The notes below the pieces were generated by a model. It searched no databases. It was not told the DNA's origin and was given only the letters and a program-made list of their open reading frames with translations. Shown here piece by piece: positions 47,676 to 57,405 of a DNA stretch of 64,000 bases (the first letter of the stretch is position 1; the number at the start of each line of letters is the position of its first letter). Position numbers and translations under genes: made by a program. The stretch is from Tabrizicola oligotrophica. Its GTDB lineage: Bacteria > Pseudomonadota > Alphaproteobacteria > Rhodobacterales > Rhodobacteraceae. Location of the stretch: the NCBI RefSeq assembly GCF_011008935.1, contig NZ_JAAIVJ010000003.1:372001-436000 (forward strand), read 5' to 3'.

Positions 47676-48230
47676 ATGGTGGATGAGCCTTCAGCCGAAC
47701 TCGGCGCCGACCGTAGCCTGCTTCTGGTCGATGACGATGATGCTTTCGTCAAGCGTCTCGCCAAGGCCATGGAGAAACGCGGCTTCGTGACGGAAACCGC
47801 CGGAAGCGTGGCAGAGGGCCGCGCGATTGCCGTGTCGCGCCCGCCCGCCTATGCCGTGGTCGATCTTCGGCTTGAAGATGGCAATGGTCTGGATGTCGTC
47901 GAGGCCCTGCGCGAGCGGCGCCCGGATTGCCGCATCGTGGTGCTGACCGGCTATGGCGCAATTGCAACGGCGGTGGCGGCGGTAAAATTCGGCGCGACGG
48001 ATTACCTGTCGAAACCTGCAGATGCAAATGACATCACCAATGCGCTGCTTGCCAAGGGCGACGCAATGCCTGCCCCTCCGGAAAATCCGATGTCGGCAGA
48101 CCGGGTGCGCTGGGAACATATCCAGCGGGTCTATGAAATGTGCGACCGCAACGTGTCTGAAACCGCACGCCGCCTTTCGATGCATCGCCGCACGCTTCAG
48201 CGTATTCTGGCAAAGCGCAGCCCAAAATAA
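47676..48230 (+). CDS. regA: Response regulator RegA (PrrA)
   Basis: RegA is the DNA-binding partner of RegB. The 184-residue protein has the acidic pocket LLLVDDDDAFVKRLAKAMEKRGF, phosphoacceptor Asp63 in AVVDLRLEDGNGLDVV, VVLTGYGAIATAVAAVKFGATDYLSKPAD, and a short Fis-like helix-turn-helix, WEHIQRVYEMCDRNVSETARRLSMHRRTLQRIL. The start ATG at 47676 gives the length of R. capsulatus RegA; an earlier in-frame ATG at 47652 is possible. hvrA follows. Confidence 0.95.
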   Translation: MVDEPSAELGADRSLLLVDDDDAFVKRLAKAMEKRGFVTETAGSVAEGRAIAVSRPPAYAVVDLRLEDGNGLDVVEALRERRPDCRIVVLTGYGAIATAVAAVKFGATDYLSKPADANDITNALLAKGDAMPAPPENPMSADRVRWEHIQRVYEMCDRNVSETARRLSMHRRTLQRILAKRSPK

Positions 48231-48298
48231 TGCCAATTCTTGCCAATTGCGGAATTAGGGGCTAATAAGCCCTATCGGCGCTTGGAAAGGATGCAAAA

Positions 48299-48619
48299 AT
48301 GACAATCAATCTGGACTCCTTGTCGCTTAAAGAGTTGAAAGACCTTCAATCTCAGGTGGCAAAATCCATAGCTTCCTTTGAAGATCGCAAAAAGAAACAG
48401 GCACTTGCCGAGCTTGAAGAAAAAGCCCGCGAAATGGGCTTTTCCCTGGCCGAGCTGACCGGCGCCGCGATCGTGAAAACCCGCAAGCGCGCGCCGGCTG
48501 TTCCGAAATATGCCAATCCGGCAGACAAATCGGATACCTGGTCGGGCCGTGGCCGCAAGCCGCGCTGGTTCGAAGCTGCGCTCAAGGCCGGGAAATCGCC
48601 GGAAGATCTGGCGATCTGA
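48299..48619 (+). CDS. hvrA: H-NS family nucleoid regulator HvrA
   Basis: HvrA is a low-light and nitrogen-related H-NS-type regulator first described beside regA in Rhodobacter. The 106-residue protein has a charged helical N-terminus (LSLKELKDLQSQVAKSIASFEDRKKKQALAELEEKAREMGF) for dimerisation and the AT-hook-like C-terminal motif KYANPADKSDTWSGRGRKPRWFEAAL that contacts curved AT-rich DNA. It lies 68 bases after regA and next to ahcY, the conserved order. Confidence 0.92.
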   Translation: MTINLDSLSLKELKDLQSQVAKSIASFEDRKKKQALAELEEKAREMGFSLAELTGAAIVKTRKRAPAVPKYANPADKSDTWSGRGRKPRWFEAALKAGKSPEDLAI

Positions 48620-48621
48620 TT

Positions 48622-49212
48622 TCAGCAGGCCGCCAGCAGCGCCTGATGTCTGGCAATAAAGGCCGTCCGCACCGTCGCGGGCGGTTGCGGCTGGATTGTC
48701 AGGCCCCGTTGCATTGCCAACTCGGGTTTGCCGAAAAGCCTGTCCGCCTCGACTGCCGAAAATCCGGCAATCTGCACCGCCTCGGCCCAGGCCGAGATTT
48801 TGTCCGCGGCCTTGATTGCTTTCTTTATTGCAACCGGTAATTGTGCCGGCAGGCCAAACCGCAAATGTACCGCCGCCGTCAACCGCTGATCCAATTCGCC
48901 GTATTGCGCCCCAATGGCGGCCTTGACCGGGCTGATCATGTCGCCGATCACGTACTCCGGCGCGTCATGCAAAAGCGCCGCCAATTGCCAGCGCGGCGCA
49001 ATTCCCGGATTCTGCCGGGTGAAGATCTGCTCCACCAGCAGCGAATGTTCGGCCACCGAATAAGGCCAGTCGCCCATGGTCTGACCGTTCCACCGCGCGA
49101 CGAAGGCAAGGCCGTGGGCGATGTCTTCGACTTCGATATCCATCGGCGTCGGGTCGAGCAGGTCCAGCCTGCGGCCAGATAACATGCGCTGCCAGGCGCG
49201 GGGTTGCTTCAT
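48622..49212 (-). CDS. HD-domain metal-dependent phosphohydrolase (YfbR-like)
   Basis: The 196-residue protein has the HD signature: VAEHSLLVEQIF, LAALLHDAPEYVIGDMISPVKAAIG, and AIKAADKISAWAEAVQ. These give the His, His-Asp and Asp metal ligands of small 5'-nucleotidase-type HD proteins. It is likely to hydrolyse a nucleoside monophosphate. The ATG at 49210-49212 (MKQPRAWQRML) was chosen; the much longer frame beyond it runs antisense through ahcY and is not real. It is divergent from ahcY and convergent with hvrA. Confidence 0.85.
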   Translation of the reverse strand: MKQPRAWQRMLSGRRLDLLDPTPMDIEVEDIAHGLAFVARWNGQTMGDWPYSVAEHSLLVEQIFTRQNPGIAPRWQLAALLHDAPEYVIGDMISPVKAAIGAQYGELDQRLTAAVHLRFGLPAQLPVAIKKAIKAADKISAWAEAVQIAGFSAVEADRLFGKPELAMQRGLTIQPQPPATVRTAFIARHQALLAAC

Positions 49213-49287
49213 GATGCGGCCTCGGTTGTCGAAACACCCTGATAATGCTATCTGCCCCGCAATCAAAGGATCAAGGAGAGCGCCGTC

Positions 49288-50688
49288 ATGGCCGCCGATT
49301 ACATCGTCAAAGACATCGCCCTGGCCGAGTTTGGCCGCAAGGAACTGACCATTGCCGAAACCGAGATGCCGGGCCTGATGGCTTGCCGCGACGAGTTCGG
49401 CAAGGCGCAGCCGCTGAAAGGGGCGCGGATCGCGGGTTCGCTGCACATGACCATCCAGACCGGCGTGCTGATCGAAACGCTGAAGGCGCTGGGTGCCGAT
49501 GTGCGCTGGGCGTCGTGCAACATCTTCTCGACGCAGGACCACGCCGCTGCCGCCATTGCCCAGTCCGGCACTCCGGTTTTCGCCATCAAGGGCGAAAGCC
49601 TTGAGGAGTACTGGGATTACACCGATCGTATCTTCCAGTTCGGCGGCGAGGGTGGCACCTGCAACATGATCCTCGACGATGGCGGTGACGCCACGCTGTA
49701 CATCCTTCTGGGCGCGCGGGTCGAGGCCGGCGAGACCGACCTGATCGAGACGCCGACCTCGGACGAGGAAGTTTGCCTGTTCAACCAGATCAAGAAGCGG
49801 CTGAAGGCCTCGCCCGGCTGGTTCACCAGGCAGCGCGCCGAGATCAAGGGCGTGTCGGAAGAAACCACCACCGGCGTACATCGCCTGTATGAGCTGCACA
49901 AGAAGGGCCAGTTGCCCTTCCCGGCGATCAACGTCAACGACTCGGTCACCAAGTCGAAGTTCGACAACAAATACGGCTGCAAGGAATCGCTGGTCGACGG
50001 CATCCGCCGCGCCACCGACACCATGATGGCCGGCAAGGTCGCCGTGGTCTGCGGCTATGGCGATGTGGGCAAAGGCTCGGCCGCGTCCTTGCGCGGTGCC
50101 GGCGCCCGGGTGAAAGTCACCGAGGTCGATCCGATCTGTGCGCTGCAGGCCGCGATGGACGGCTTTGAAGTAACGCTGCTGGAAGACGAAGTCGCTGCCG
50201 CCGACATCTTCATCACCACCACCGGCAACAAGGACGTCATCCGCATCGAGCATATGCGCGCGATGAAAGACATGGCCATCGTCGGCAATATCGGCCATTT
50301 CGACAACGAAATTCAGGTCGCCAGCCTGCGCAACCACAAATGGACCAACATCAAGGATCAGGTGGACATGATCGAGATGCCTTCGGGCGCCCGCATCATC
50401 CTGCTGTCCGAAGGCCGCCTCTTGAACCTTGGCAATGCCACCGGCCATCCGTCCTTTGTGATGTCGGCCTCTTTTACCAATCAGGTTCTGGCCCAGATCG
50501 AGCTGTGGACCAAGGGCAACGACTATGCCCCCGGCGTCTATATCCTGCCGAAGGCGCTGGATGAAAAGGTCGCCCGGCTGCATCTGAAGAAGATCGGCGT
50601 GAAGCTGACGGAACTGCGCAAGGATCAGGCCGACTATATCGGCGTCAAGGTCGAAGGCCCGTTCAAGAGCGAGCATTACCGCTACTGA
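49288..50688 (+). CDS. ahcY: Adenosylhomocysteinase
   Basis: AhcY hydrolyses S-adenosylhomocysteine to adenosine and homocysteine. The 466-residue protein has [97 protein letters not shown], the NAD loop [16 protein letters not shown], and C-terminal EHYRY with the conserved Lys-Tyr-type end. AAGGAGAG lies upstream of the ATG. No SAH riboswitch was recognised in the 75-base leader. A strong terminator follows. Confidence 0.97.
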   Translation: MAADYIVKDIALAEFGRKELTIAETEMPGLMACRDEFGKAQPLKGARIAGSLHMTIQTGVLIETLKALGADVRWASCNIFSTQDHAAAAIAQSGTPVFAIKGESLEEYWDYTDRIFQFGGEGGTCNMILDDGGDATLYILLGARVEAGETDLIETPTSDEEVCLFNQIKKRLKASPGWFTRQRAEIKGVSEETTTGVHRLYELHKKGQLPFPAINVNDSVTKSKFDNKYGCKESLVDGIRRATDTMMAGKVAVVCGYGDVGKGSAASLRGAGARVKVTEVDPICALQAAMDGFEVTLLEDEVAAADIFITTTGNKDVIRIEHMRAMKDMAIVGNIGHFDNEIQVASLRNHKWTNIKDQVDMIEMPSGARIILLSEGRLLNLGNATGHPSFVMSASFTNQVLAQIELWTKGNDYAPGVYILPKALDEKVARLHLKKIGVKLTELRKDQADYIGVKVEGPFKSEHYRY

Positions 50689-50709
50689 TTGTCGCCACTC
50701 CGGCATCGA

Positions 50710-50735
50710 AAAGGCCCCCTTGCGGGGCCTTTTTC
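50710..50735 (+). terminator. Intrinsic terminator of ahcY
   Basis: AAAGGCCCC and GGGGCCTTT pair around a short CTTGC-type loop and run into TTTC. It lies 22 bases after the ahcY stop. Confidence 0.85.
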
Positions 50736-50843
50736 TTTGGGGGGAAGTTCCGGCGACATTTCCCTTTGTGCAGATTTCTTCCTCGCCTAAGCTTCGGCCT
50801 GCAATTTTACCCAAAGAGCCACGCATCCAATCAGGGGAAGAAC

Positions 50844-51185
50844 ATGGGCAAGAGAGACGAACTGATCGCCAAATACGCCGACGATCTGAAGACCAAGTGC
50901 AAGGTGACGCCGGACATGGCGCTGTTGACCAAGGTGACGATTGGGTGCGGTCCGTCGATCTATGACAATGACGCCCAGACCGTCGCTGCCAGCGACAAGG
51001 ACGAGTTGGAGCGGATCAGGGCCAATTTCCTGATGAAGAAGCTTGGCCTTGCCGATGGCCCGAAGCTGATGGACGGCATCAACGCCGCCATCGACACTTA
51101 TGGCAAATCCGAGCGCAACAAGTTTCGTGCCGTGTTCTATTACCTGCTGGTGAAACATTTCGGCAAGGAAGCCGCCTACAAATAA
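50844..51185 (+). CDS. DUF2853 family protein
   Basis: This 113-residue soluble protein starts MGKRDELIAKYADDLKTKCKVTPDMALLTKVTIGCGPSIYDNDAQTV and is a member of a small conserved family of unknown function found in alphaproteobacteria and others. It has no membrane segment or known catalytic motif; the second half is helical and basic (AIDTYGKSERNKFRAVFYYLLVKHFGK). GGGGAAG precedes the ATG. It stands alone between ahcY and a transporter gene. Confidence 0.8.
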   Translation: MGKRDELIAKYADDLKTKCKVTPDMALLTKVTIGCGPSIYDNDAQTVAASDKDELERIRANFLMKKLGLADGPKLMDGINAAIDTYGKSERNKFRAVFYYLLVKHFGKEAAYK

Positions 51186-51255
51186 GCTGCATCCGGCATT
51201 GAACTTCCCGGGACAGGCGGCCATGGTGCCGCCCGTCTGCATCTGGAAGGCCGCC

Positions 51256-52446
51256 ATGTCAGCCCAATCCCCGACTCACAGCGCCGAAACGACCGTTGTC
51301 CCGGTGATTTTTGCCGTGGCGCTGGGTCATTTCCTGAATGACCTGATGCAGTCGCTGATCCCGGCGGGTTATCCCCTGCTGAAAGAGAACCTCTCGCTGT
51401 CCTTTACCCAGATCGGCCTGATTACCTTTGTGTTCCAGGGCACCGCCTCGATCCTGCAACCGGTGATCGGGTTCTATGCCGACAAGCGGCCCATGCCCTA
51501 TGCCCTCTCGGCCGGCATGGCCTCGACCGGGGTCGGGCTGGTGCTGCTGGCCAATGCCTCCAGCTTTGGCATGGTGCTGCTGGCGGTCGCGCTGATCGGG
51601 CTTGGCTCGTCGATCTTCCACCCGGAATCCTCGCGCATTGTGCGGCTTGCGGCCGGAATGAAGCCCGGGTTCGCCCAATCGGTGTTTCAGGTCGGCGGCA
51701 ATGCCGGCTCGGCGCTTGGCCCGCTGGCGGCGGCCTTCATCGTGTTGGAGCGCGGGCAGGCTTCGATCGAATGGTTCGCGGGCGTGGCCTTGGCCGGCAT
51801 GGTGCTTCTGTTCTTCATCGGGCGCTGGTATCAGGCGGCAGGCGTGGCCCGCGCCGCCCATCGCAAGGCCCGCGCCCTTGCCTCTGCGCCGCCGCCCGAG
51901 GTGGCCCGGCGCGGCATGGCGCTGTTGATGGTGCTGATCTTCTCGAAATTCGTCTACACGGTTTCGTTCTCCAGCTATTACACCTTCTACCTGATCGAGA
52001 AGTTCGGCCTGACCAAAGCCGAAGCCAATCTGAGCCTGTTTGTCTTTCTGGCCGCCGTGGCCGCCGGAACCATCATCGGCGGGCCGATTGGCGACCGGAT
52101 CGGGCGGCGGCGGGTGATCCTGTGGTCGATCCTTGGCATCGTGCCGCTGTCATTGGCCCTGCCCTGGCTGCCGCTCTTGCCGACGATTGCCGTTGCCGCG
52201 CTGGCAGGCATGGTGCTGGCATCGGCCTTTCCGGCCATGGTGGTCTATGCGCAAGACCTGATGCCACAATATACCGGCATGGTCGCCGGCCTGCTGTTCG
52301 GTCTGGCCTTCGGCATCGCGGCCATCGGCGCGGCCGTGCTGGGCGTTCTGGCCGATCACTGGGGGATCGTTGCGGTCTATCAGGTCTGCGCCGCCTTGCC
52401 GCTGCTTGGACTGGCGGCCTTCCTGCTGCCAGACACCCGACACTGA
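51256..52446 (+). CDS. Major facilitator transporter (Fsr/fosmidomycin-resistance type)
   Basis: The 396-residue membrane protein has about twelve hydrophobic segments and the Fsr-like opening FAVALGHFLNDLMQSLIPAGYPLLKENLSLSFTQIGLITFVFQGTASILQPVIGFYADKRP. GLGSSIFHPESSRIVRLAAG and a second-half motif, GPIGDRIGRRRVILWSILG, follow. Relatives export fosmidomycin or related compounds; the true substrate is not known here. The ATG at 51256 with GGAAGG upstream was preferred to a GTG- or TTG-extended form. Confidence 0.85.
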   Translation: MSAQSPTHSAETTVVPVIFAVALGHFLNDLMQSLIPAGYPLLKENLSLSFTQIGLITFVFQGTASILQPVIGFYADKRPMPYALSAGMASTGVGLVLLANASSFGMVLLAVALIGLGSSIFHPESSRIVRLAAGMKPGFAQSVFQVGGNAGSALGPLAAAFIVLERGQASIEWFAGVALAGMVLLFFIGRWYQAAGVARAAHRKARALASAPPPEVARRGMALLMVLIFSKFVYTVSFSSYYTFYLIEKFGLTKAEANLSLFVFLAAVAAGTIIGGPIGDRIGRRRVILWSILGIVPLSLALPWLPLLPTIAVAALAGMVLASAFPAMVVYAQDLMPQYTGMVAGLLFGLAFGIAAIGAAVLGVLADHWGIVAVYQVCAALPLLGLAAFLLPDTRH

Positions 52447-52587
52447 CGGTCGCCGGCATTCGCCTCAAACCTTAGACGCTTCGGCTTTGCCTCGGCAGGC
52501 GATTCCGGGCTAGCGTCAACCCAACAGGGCAGCATGTCCGGGACCTTTTCAGAACACGTGCGGTGCGAGGGGAGCGCGTGGGGTGGT

Positions 52588-52620
52588 GAAGGGTCTCGTA
52601 GGGGTGCGAGGCCCTTCATT
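52588..52620 (+). terminator. Hairpin between the transporter and BNR genes
   Basis: GAAGGGTCTCG and CGAGGCCCTTC pair with one mismatch around TAGGGGTG and are followed by ATTCTTTC. It lies between two convergent genes and could stop transcription from either side. Confidence 0.45.
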
Positions 52621-52623
52621 CTT

Positions 52624-53781
52624 TCAACCCCGCACCATGATCTCGACCCCGAGAACCGTGGGCAGGTGCCGCGCGATCTCGTCCCAATGGTCCCCCTCGT
52701 CGGCGCTGAAAAACACCGAGCCGGAATTGGTGCCAAAGGCGACGCCCGCCGGGTCCAGCCGATCCGCCGCCATGGCTTGCCGCAGAACGGTGAAGTAACA
52801 GCCTGACTGAGGCAGCCCGCTCCGCAGATCCTGCCAGCTTTGCCCGCCATCGCGTGACCGCCAGACTGCGGCCCTGGCCTCCGGCGGATAGCGCCCCGCC
52901 ATGTCGCCATTCAGCGGCACGGTCCAGACAGTCTCGGTGTCGCGGGGGTGGGTGGCAATCGGAAAGCCAAAGGTCGAGGGCAAGCCGTGGGTGATGTCGT
53001 CCCAACTGCGCCCGCCATCCGGGCTGCGAAAGACGCCGTGGTGGTTCTGCTGGTAAAGCACTTCTCCCGTCCCGGCGGCGCGCGCCATGTTATGCACGCA
53101 ATGGCCCGTCTCATGACCGCATTGCCCGGTCTCGGGGTGGGCATGCAGATGATCCGCCGCCGCATTCGAAAGCCGGTTGCGCCGCTCCCAGGTTTCGCCA
53201 CCGTCTTCCGAGTGAAAGACCCCGGCCGCCGAAATCGCCACCCAGAGTTTCCTCCTGTCCTGCGGGTCGGAGAGGATGGTGTGCAGCACCAGCCCCGCTC
53301 CGCCCGGTTGCCAGTCTGGTGCGGAGGGATGGGCGTTCAGCCCGCCAAGGCGCTGCCAGCTTTCGCCCATGTCGTCGCTGGCGAACAGCACCCCCGGCTT
53401 TCCTCCGGCATAAAGCCGGCCATGGGCGAAATGCAGCACCCAGATCGCGGCCACCTCGCCGGTAAACGGTGCGGGCGGGTCGGGTTGCATGCCAATCTGC
53501 GCCGCAAAGCCCGGTTCGTTGGCCAGCCACTCGTCGAACTTGCCGTTGGACAGTTTGGCAAGGGTCCAGCTTGCGCCGCCATCCGTGCTGCGCCAGATGC
53601 CGGCGCCCGTCCATTCCGACCCTCCGGCGGCCCAGAGACAGCCGGAAACCGGATCGCCCAGCACATGATTGATGTTCCATCCGCTGCAATGCGGGCCGCT
53701 CAGGCCCCAGTCTTTCCGCGCCCTGTCCGATGACAGCACAAACGCCCCTTTGGTCGAGCCGACCAAGACAGACACACCCAT
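52624..53781 (-). CDS. BNR/sialidase-fold beta-propeller protein
   Basis: The 385-residue protein carries repeated Asp-box motifs (SxDxGxxW): IWRSTDGGASWT, FASDDMGESWQ, FHSEDGGETWE, FRSPDGGRSWD, WRSRDGGQSWQ and FFSADEGDHWD. They mark a beta-propeller of the sialidase/VPS10/photosystem-assembly type. No signal peptide is visible; it starts MGVSVLVGSTKGAFVLSSD, so it looks cytoplasmic. There is no obvious catalytic triad of a sialidase (no RIP/RLP motif). The natural ligand is unknown. Confidence 0.82.
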   Translation of the reverse strand: MGVSVLVGSTKGAFVLSSDRARKDWGLSGPHCSGWNINHVLGDPVSGCLWAAGGSEWTGAGIWRSTDGGASWTLAKLSNGKFDEWLANEPGFAAQIGMQPDPPAPFTGEVAAIWVLHFAHGRLYAGGKPGVLFASDDMGESWQRLGGLNAHPSAPDWQPGGAGLVLHTILSDPQDRRKLWVAISAAGVFHSEDGGETWERRNRLSNAAADHLHAHPETGQCGHETGHCVHNMARAAGTGEVLYQQNHHGVFRSPDGGRSWDDITHGLPSTFGFPIATHPRDTETVWTVPLNGDMAGRYPPEARAAVWRSRDGGQSWQDLRSGLPQSGCYFTVLRQAMAADRLDPAGVAFGTNSGSVFFSADEGDHWDEIARHLPTVLGVEIMVRG

Positions 53782-53841
53782 GGCACCCTCCCTGTTCGCC
53801 CGTTCAGGCTAACACCGGGGCGCAGTCGGCCAAAGCGGATT

Positions 53842-54261
53842 TCAGGGGGCCACGCCACCCATGCCGCAGACGATCCGCCATTCCTCGGGCGTGACCGGCT
53901 GCACCGACAGTCGGGTGTTGTTGACGAGAACCATCCCCTCCAGCCCCGGCTGCACCTTGCAGTCCTCCAGTGTCACAGCGCGCAGAAAGGGCCTGACCGC
54001 GCGGATGGTGACACAGTCCCAGCGCGGATCATCGGTCGTGCTGTCGGGCGCGCTTTCGGCGATGACCTCGACGATTCCGACGATCTCCTTGCCGATGTTG
54101 GAATGGTAAAAGAATCCCAGATCGCCGACCTTCATCGCCCGCATGTTGTTGCGCGCCTGATAGTTGCGCACCCCATGCCACTCCTCGCCCAGATCGCCCC
54201 TGGCCACCTGATGCGACCAGCCCCAGACATCGGGTTCGGATTTGAACAGCCAGTGGTTCAT
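53842..54261 (-). CDS. EVE-domain protein
   Basis: The 139-residue protein opens MNHWLFKSEPDVWGWSHQV and continues EWHGVRNYQARNNMRAMKVGDLGFFYHSNIGKEIVGIVEV, a PUA-like EVE domain. EVE/YTH-related pockets bind modified nucleobases in DNA or RNA. In many proteobacteria a stand-alone copy lies with yciI-like and gpsA genes, as here. Its start overlaps the yciI-like stop. Confidence 0.93.
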   Translation of the reverse strand: MNHWLFKSEPDVWGWSHQVARGDLGEEWHGVRNYQARNNMRAMKVGDLGFFYHSNIGKEIVGIVEVIAESAPDSTTDDPRWDCVTIRAVRPFLRAVTLEDCKVQPGLEGMVLVNNTRLSVQPVTPEEWRIVCGMGGVAP

Positions 54262-54539
54262 CCGATGACCTTCTTCCATTCCTCGATCCGCACCTTGGCG
54301 AAAAGCCCGGCCTTGGCATAGGGATCGGCGGCAGCCCAGGCTTCGGCCTCGGCCTTCGAGCCGACCTCCAGGACCACCAGCGACCCTGACATCTCGCCCA
54401 TGTCGTTCAGGAAGGGACCGGCCATTTCCACCACGCCCGAGGTACGGATATGGTCCAGATGCGCGTCGCGGTTGGCTTTGCGAACCTCCAGATGGTCGGC
54501 CTTGTCGGTGCAGATCAGGGCATAGCGCATGGGGGTCAT
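54258..54539 (-). CDS. YciI-family protein
   Basis: The 93-residue alpha+beta protein reads MRYALICTDKADHLEVRKANRDAHLDHI, GPFLNDMGEMSGSLVVLEVGSKAEAEAWAAADPYAKAGLF and ends EEWKKVIG, matching the YciI (YCII) dimeric ferredoxin-like family, which keeps a conserved His-Asp pair. Function is unknown. Start: the ATG at 54537-54539 overlaps the gpsA stop, and an internal ATG at 54530 is equally plausible. Confidence 0.88.
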   Translation of the reverse strand: MTPMRYALICTDKADHLEVRKANRDAHLDHIRTSGVVEMAGPFLNDMGEMSGSLVVLEVGSKAEAEAWAAADPYAKAGLFAKVRIEEWKKVIG

Positions 54540-55477
54540 TCCTCTTTCAATGGGCGGGTCATCAGGGCCTGAATGGCGTCGGAAAGCTGGATCTTGCCAT
54601 CCACCAGCGCAGCAATCATCCGGGTGATCGGCATGTCAATCCCGTCGCGGCTTGCCAGCGCCGCAACGGCCCGGGCCGTGGCCGCGCCTTCGACGGTGAC
54701 GGTGGGATCAAAGCTTGTACCCTGCCCGATGGCGTGGCCAAGGCGGAAGTTCCGCGACTGGTTTGAGGTGCAGGTCAGCACCAGATCCCCGAAACCCGAA
54801 AGCCCGGCCAGCGTTTCCGCACGCGCGCCTTTGGCCAGGGCAAACCGCTGCATCTCGGCAAAGCCGCGTGTCATCAGCGCGGCCCGCGCGCTGTCGCCAA
54901 GCCCCGCCCCCATCACCACGCCGGCGGCAATGGCGATCACGTTCTTCAGCGCCCCGCCGAGTTCGGCGCCGATTACATCGGTGCTGCGGTAAAGCCGCAG
55001 GGTGGGCGTTGAAAGCCTGGATTGCAGAGGTTCGTCCCCGCCCGCCAGAGTCAGGGCCGTCGGAAGGCCGCGGGCGATATCGGCGGCAAAGCTGGGTCCG
55101 GTCAGCACCGAAACCGGGCTTTCCGGGCAAGCTGCACGGATCACCGCGCTGGGACCAAGCCAGGTTTGCAGATCAATGCCTTTGCAGCAGGCCACCAGAG
55201 ACCGACCCTGAAGCTTGTCGCCATGCAGCTTCAGAAATCCGGCAAGTGCCTGCATCGGCACGGCCAGCAAGATGACTGCCACGCTGGAAAACAAGTCACT
55301 ATCGGCTGTAACAGTGACGCAATCCGGGATCATCACACCCGGAAGATAGCGCTCATTCCTGCGGGTTTTCGCCAGGTCGCCGACATCGCGCGCCCAAAGC
55401 GAAACCGCCCGCCCCTCACGTCCCAGCGCGATGGCCAGGGCCGTGCCGAATGCTCCTGCGCCTGCAATCGCGATCAT
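54536..55477 (-). CDS. gpsA: Glycerol-3-phosphate dehydrogenase (NAD(P)+)
   Basis: GpsA makes sn-glycerol-3-phosphate for phospholipid synthesis. The 313-residue protein has the nucleotide loop [85 protein letters not shown] with the catalytic Lys, and [22 protein letters not shown]. The ATG at 55475-55477 overlaps the tsaD stop. The pairing with tsaD is conserved. Confidence 0.95.
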   Translation of the reverse strand: MIAIAGAGAFGTALAIALGREGRAVSLWARDVGDLAKTRRNERYLPGVMIPDCVTVTADSDLFSSVAVILLAVPMQALAGFLKLHGDKLQGRSLVACCKGIDLQTWLGPSAVIRAACPESPVSVLTGPSFAADIARGLPTALTLAGGDEPLQSRLSTPTLRLYRSTDVIGAELGGALKNVIAIAAGVVMGAGLGDSARAALMTRGFAEMQRFALAKGARAETLAGLSGFGDLVLTCTSNQSRNFRLGHAIGQGTSFDPTVTVEGAATARAVAALASRDGIDMPITRMIAALVDGKIQLSDAIQALMTRPLKEE

Positions 55478-56571
55478 GCCTTGGCCCCCTTCTTGCCGGA
55501 GCCGATCATCGGCGCCGCCGTTTGATCCAGTGGCCAGCGAGGCCGGGCCGCCAGCGTGGCATCGTCTCGCGCGCCCAGACGGAAGCGCTCGATTCCCGCC
55601 CAGGCGATCATGGCGGCATTGTCGGTGCAAAGCGCCAGAGGCGGGGCCAGAAAGCGAACGCCCATGCGGTCGCACAGCGCGGTCAGTCGTGAACGGATCA
55701 GCGTGTTCGCCGCAACGCCGCCCGCAACCGCCAGAAGTGGCGTGGGTGGATTCAATGCCAGGTAGCGCTCCAGCGCCCGGCGGGATTTCTCGGCCAACAC
55801 ATCCGCGACTGCCGCCTGAAAGCCCGCGCAAAGGTCGCGCCGATCCTGCACGGTAATGCCGCCCTTCTCGGCGATCACCGCATCGCGGGCGCGTAGCAGG
55901 GCGGTTTTCAGGCCGGAAAAGGACATGTCGCAGCCCGGCCGGTCCAGCAACGGCCGGGGGAAGGCAAAGCGTCGGGCGTCACCCTGCGCCGCCTCGGCCT
56001 GCACCGCGGGTCCTCCCGGTTGCGGCAACCCCAAAAGTTTCGCTGTCTTGTCAAAGGCCTCGCCCGGCGCGTCGTCAATCGTGCCACCAAGTCGTTCAAA
56101 ATCGTCGACGTTGCCTGCAATCAGAAACTGGCAATGCCCGCCCGAGACCAGAAGCAAGAGATAGGGAAAGCTGACCGCATCGGTCAGGCGCGGCGTCAGC
56201 GCATGGCCGGCAAGGTGGTTTACCCCGACCATCGGCAGCCCGCTGGCCGCCGAAAGGCCTTTGGCCAGCATCACACCTGACAAGACCCCACCGATCAGCC
56301 CCGGCCCTGCCGTGACGGCGATCCCGTCCAGATCGGAAAGCCGCAAGTTCGCGCCCGCCAGCGCCGCCTCCACACAGTGGTCCAGCCGTTCGGCGTGGGC
56401 ACGGGCGGCGATCTCCGGCACCACCCCGCCAAAGGCGGCGTGCAAGGCGGTCTGACCTTCGACGATCGAGGCCAGAATCTCGGCCGGCTGGCCCGGCACA
56501 TGGCGCACTACGGCGGCGGCGGTGTCGTCGCAACTCGATTCAATGCCAAGAAAGGTCAGCGCCTGCGTCAT
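55474..56571 (-). CDS. tsaD: tRNA N6-adenosine threonylcarbamoyltransferase TsaD
   Basis: TsaD transfers threonylcarbamoyl to A37 of tRNA, forming t6A. The 365-residue protein starts [18 protein letters not shown], then [20 protein letters not shown] (first metal His), [26 protein letters not shown] with the HxxxH metal pair, [12 protein letters not shown], and [16 protein letters not shown]. The ATG at 56569-56571 was chosen over a longer frame that overlaps hemD. Its partner tsaE is at 43301. Confidence 0.96.
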   Translation of the reverse strand: MTQALTFLGIESSCDDTAAAVVRHVPGQPAEILASIVEGQTALHAAFGGVVPEIAARAHAERLDHCVEAALAGANLRLSDLDGIAVTAGPGLIGGVLSGVMLAKGLSAASGLPMVGVNHLAGHALTPRLTDAVSFPYLLLLVSGGHCQFLIAGNVDDFERLGGTIDDAPGEAFDKTAKLLGLPQPGGPAVQAEAAQGDARRFAFPRPLLDRPGCDMSFSGLKTALLRARDAVIAEKGGITVQDRRDLCAGFQAAVADVLAEKSRRALERYLALNPPTPLLAVAGGVAANTLIRSRLTALCDRMGVRFLAPPLALCTDNAAMIAWAGIERFRLGARDDATLAARPRWPLDQTAAPMIGSGKKGAKA

Positions 56572-56619
56572 CACGGTCTGTCGTTGCCTCGGGGGTCTTG
56601 CGCAGGTAACACCTTGGCC

Positions 56620-57348
56620 ATGGCCAGACAATCCCGCGCCCCCACGCTTCTTTTGACCCGTCCCGCGCCGCAAAGCCAGCGCTTTGCTGAGGATCTGGTC
56701 GCACGGATCGGCGAGGTGCCAGTGGTGATTGCGCCCCTGATGCAGACCGAGTTTCACCAGCCCGCGCTTCCGCCGTTTCCGTTCCGTGCCGTCATCTTCA
56801 CATCGGAAACCGGGGTTGCGGCGGCCTTGGCCCTTGGACAGGCGCTGCCGAAGCGCGCCTTCTGTGTCGGAAACCGAACCGCCGATGCCGCCCGCCGCGC
56901 CGGATTCGACGCGCAATCGGCGGGGGGAGAGGTCAACGCCCTTGCCCGGATGATCCAGGCTTCTGGTGTTGAAGGTCCGTTGCTTCACCTGCGCGGGCAC
57001 GACAGCACGGGAGATCTGGTCGAAACATTGACAAAGGGCGGTCTAGAGACTGTTTTCCTGGTGGTCTACACCCAGAAACCCGCCAATCTGATCCCCGAAG
57101 CTGCGGCGCTGTTCTTGCACGATCAGCCCGTGATCGTGCCGATCTTCTCGCCACGCTCGGCCCGGCTGCTGGCCGAAGCGGTGCCGGTGAACCGTAGGGC
57201 GCCGCTCTGGATTGTCGCCATCAGTGCCGCCGCTGCCAAGGCCGCCGCAGACTTGTCCCCGGCGAGGCTGGTCATCGCCGATCATCCCGACGGCGAAAAC
57301 ATGCTTCATGCCGTCGCGGGGCTGTATATCTCGGCCGGCAAAGCTTGA
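56620..57348 (+). CDS. hemD: Uroporphyrinogen-III synthase
   Basis: HemD cyclises hydroxymethylbilane to uroporphyrinogen III. The 242-residue protein has the poorly conserved but recognisable fold: [76 protein letters not shown] and [12 protein letters not shown]. The order tsaD / hemD / mic60 / hemY (tsaD divergent) is typical of alphaproteobacteria; hemC is not in the window. Confidence 0.92.
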   Translation: MARQSRAPTLLLTRPAPQSQRFAEDLVARIGEVPVVIAPLMQTEFHQPALPPFPFRAVIFTSETGVAAALALGQALPKRAFCVGNRTADAARRAGFDAQSAGGEVNALARMIQASGVEGPLLHLRGHDSTGDLVETLTKGGLETVFLVVYTQKPANLIPEAAALFLHDQPVIVPIFSPRSARLLAEAVPVNRRAPLWIVAISAAAAKAAADLSPARLVIADHPDGENMLHAVAGLYISAGKA

Positions 57349-57405
57349 ACCCGGGCGGGGCAAGGCATTAGCTTGAGACTTGCCGCGGGCGCATGGGGGA
57401 CAAGC

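Noticed and set aside
49213-49287. SAH or SAM riboswitch before ahcY
   Set aside because: The leader is only 75 bases and lacks the recognisable conserved core; a Shine-Dalgarno site is the only clear element.
48622-50826. Extension of the HD-domain gene to 734 codons
   Set aside because: Beyond 49212 the frame runs antisense through ahcY and has no homology; the normal HD protein starts at 49212.
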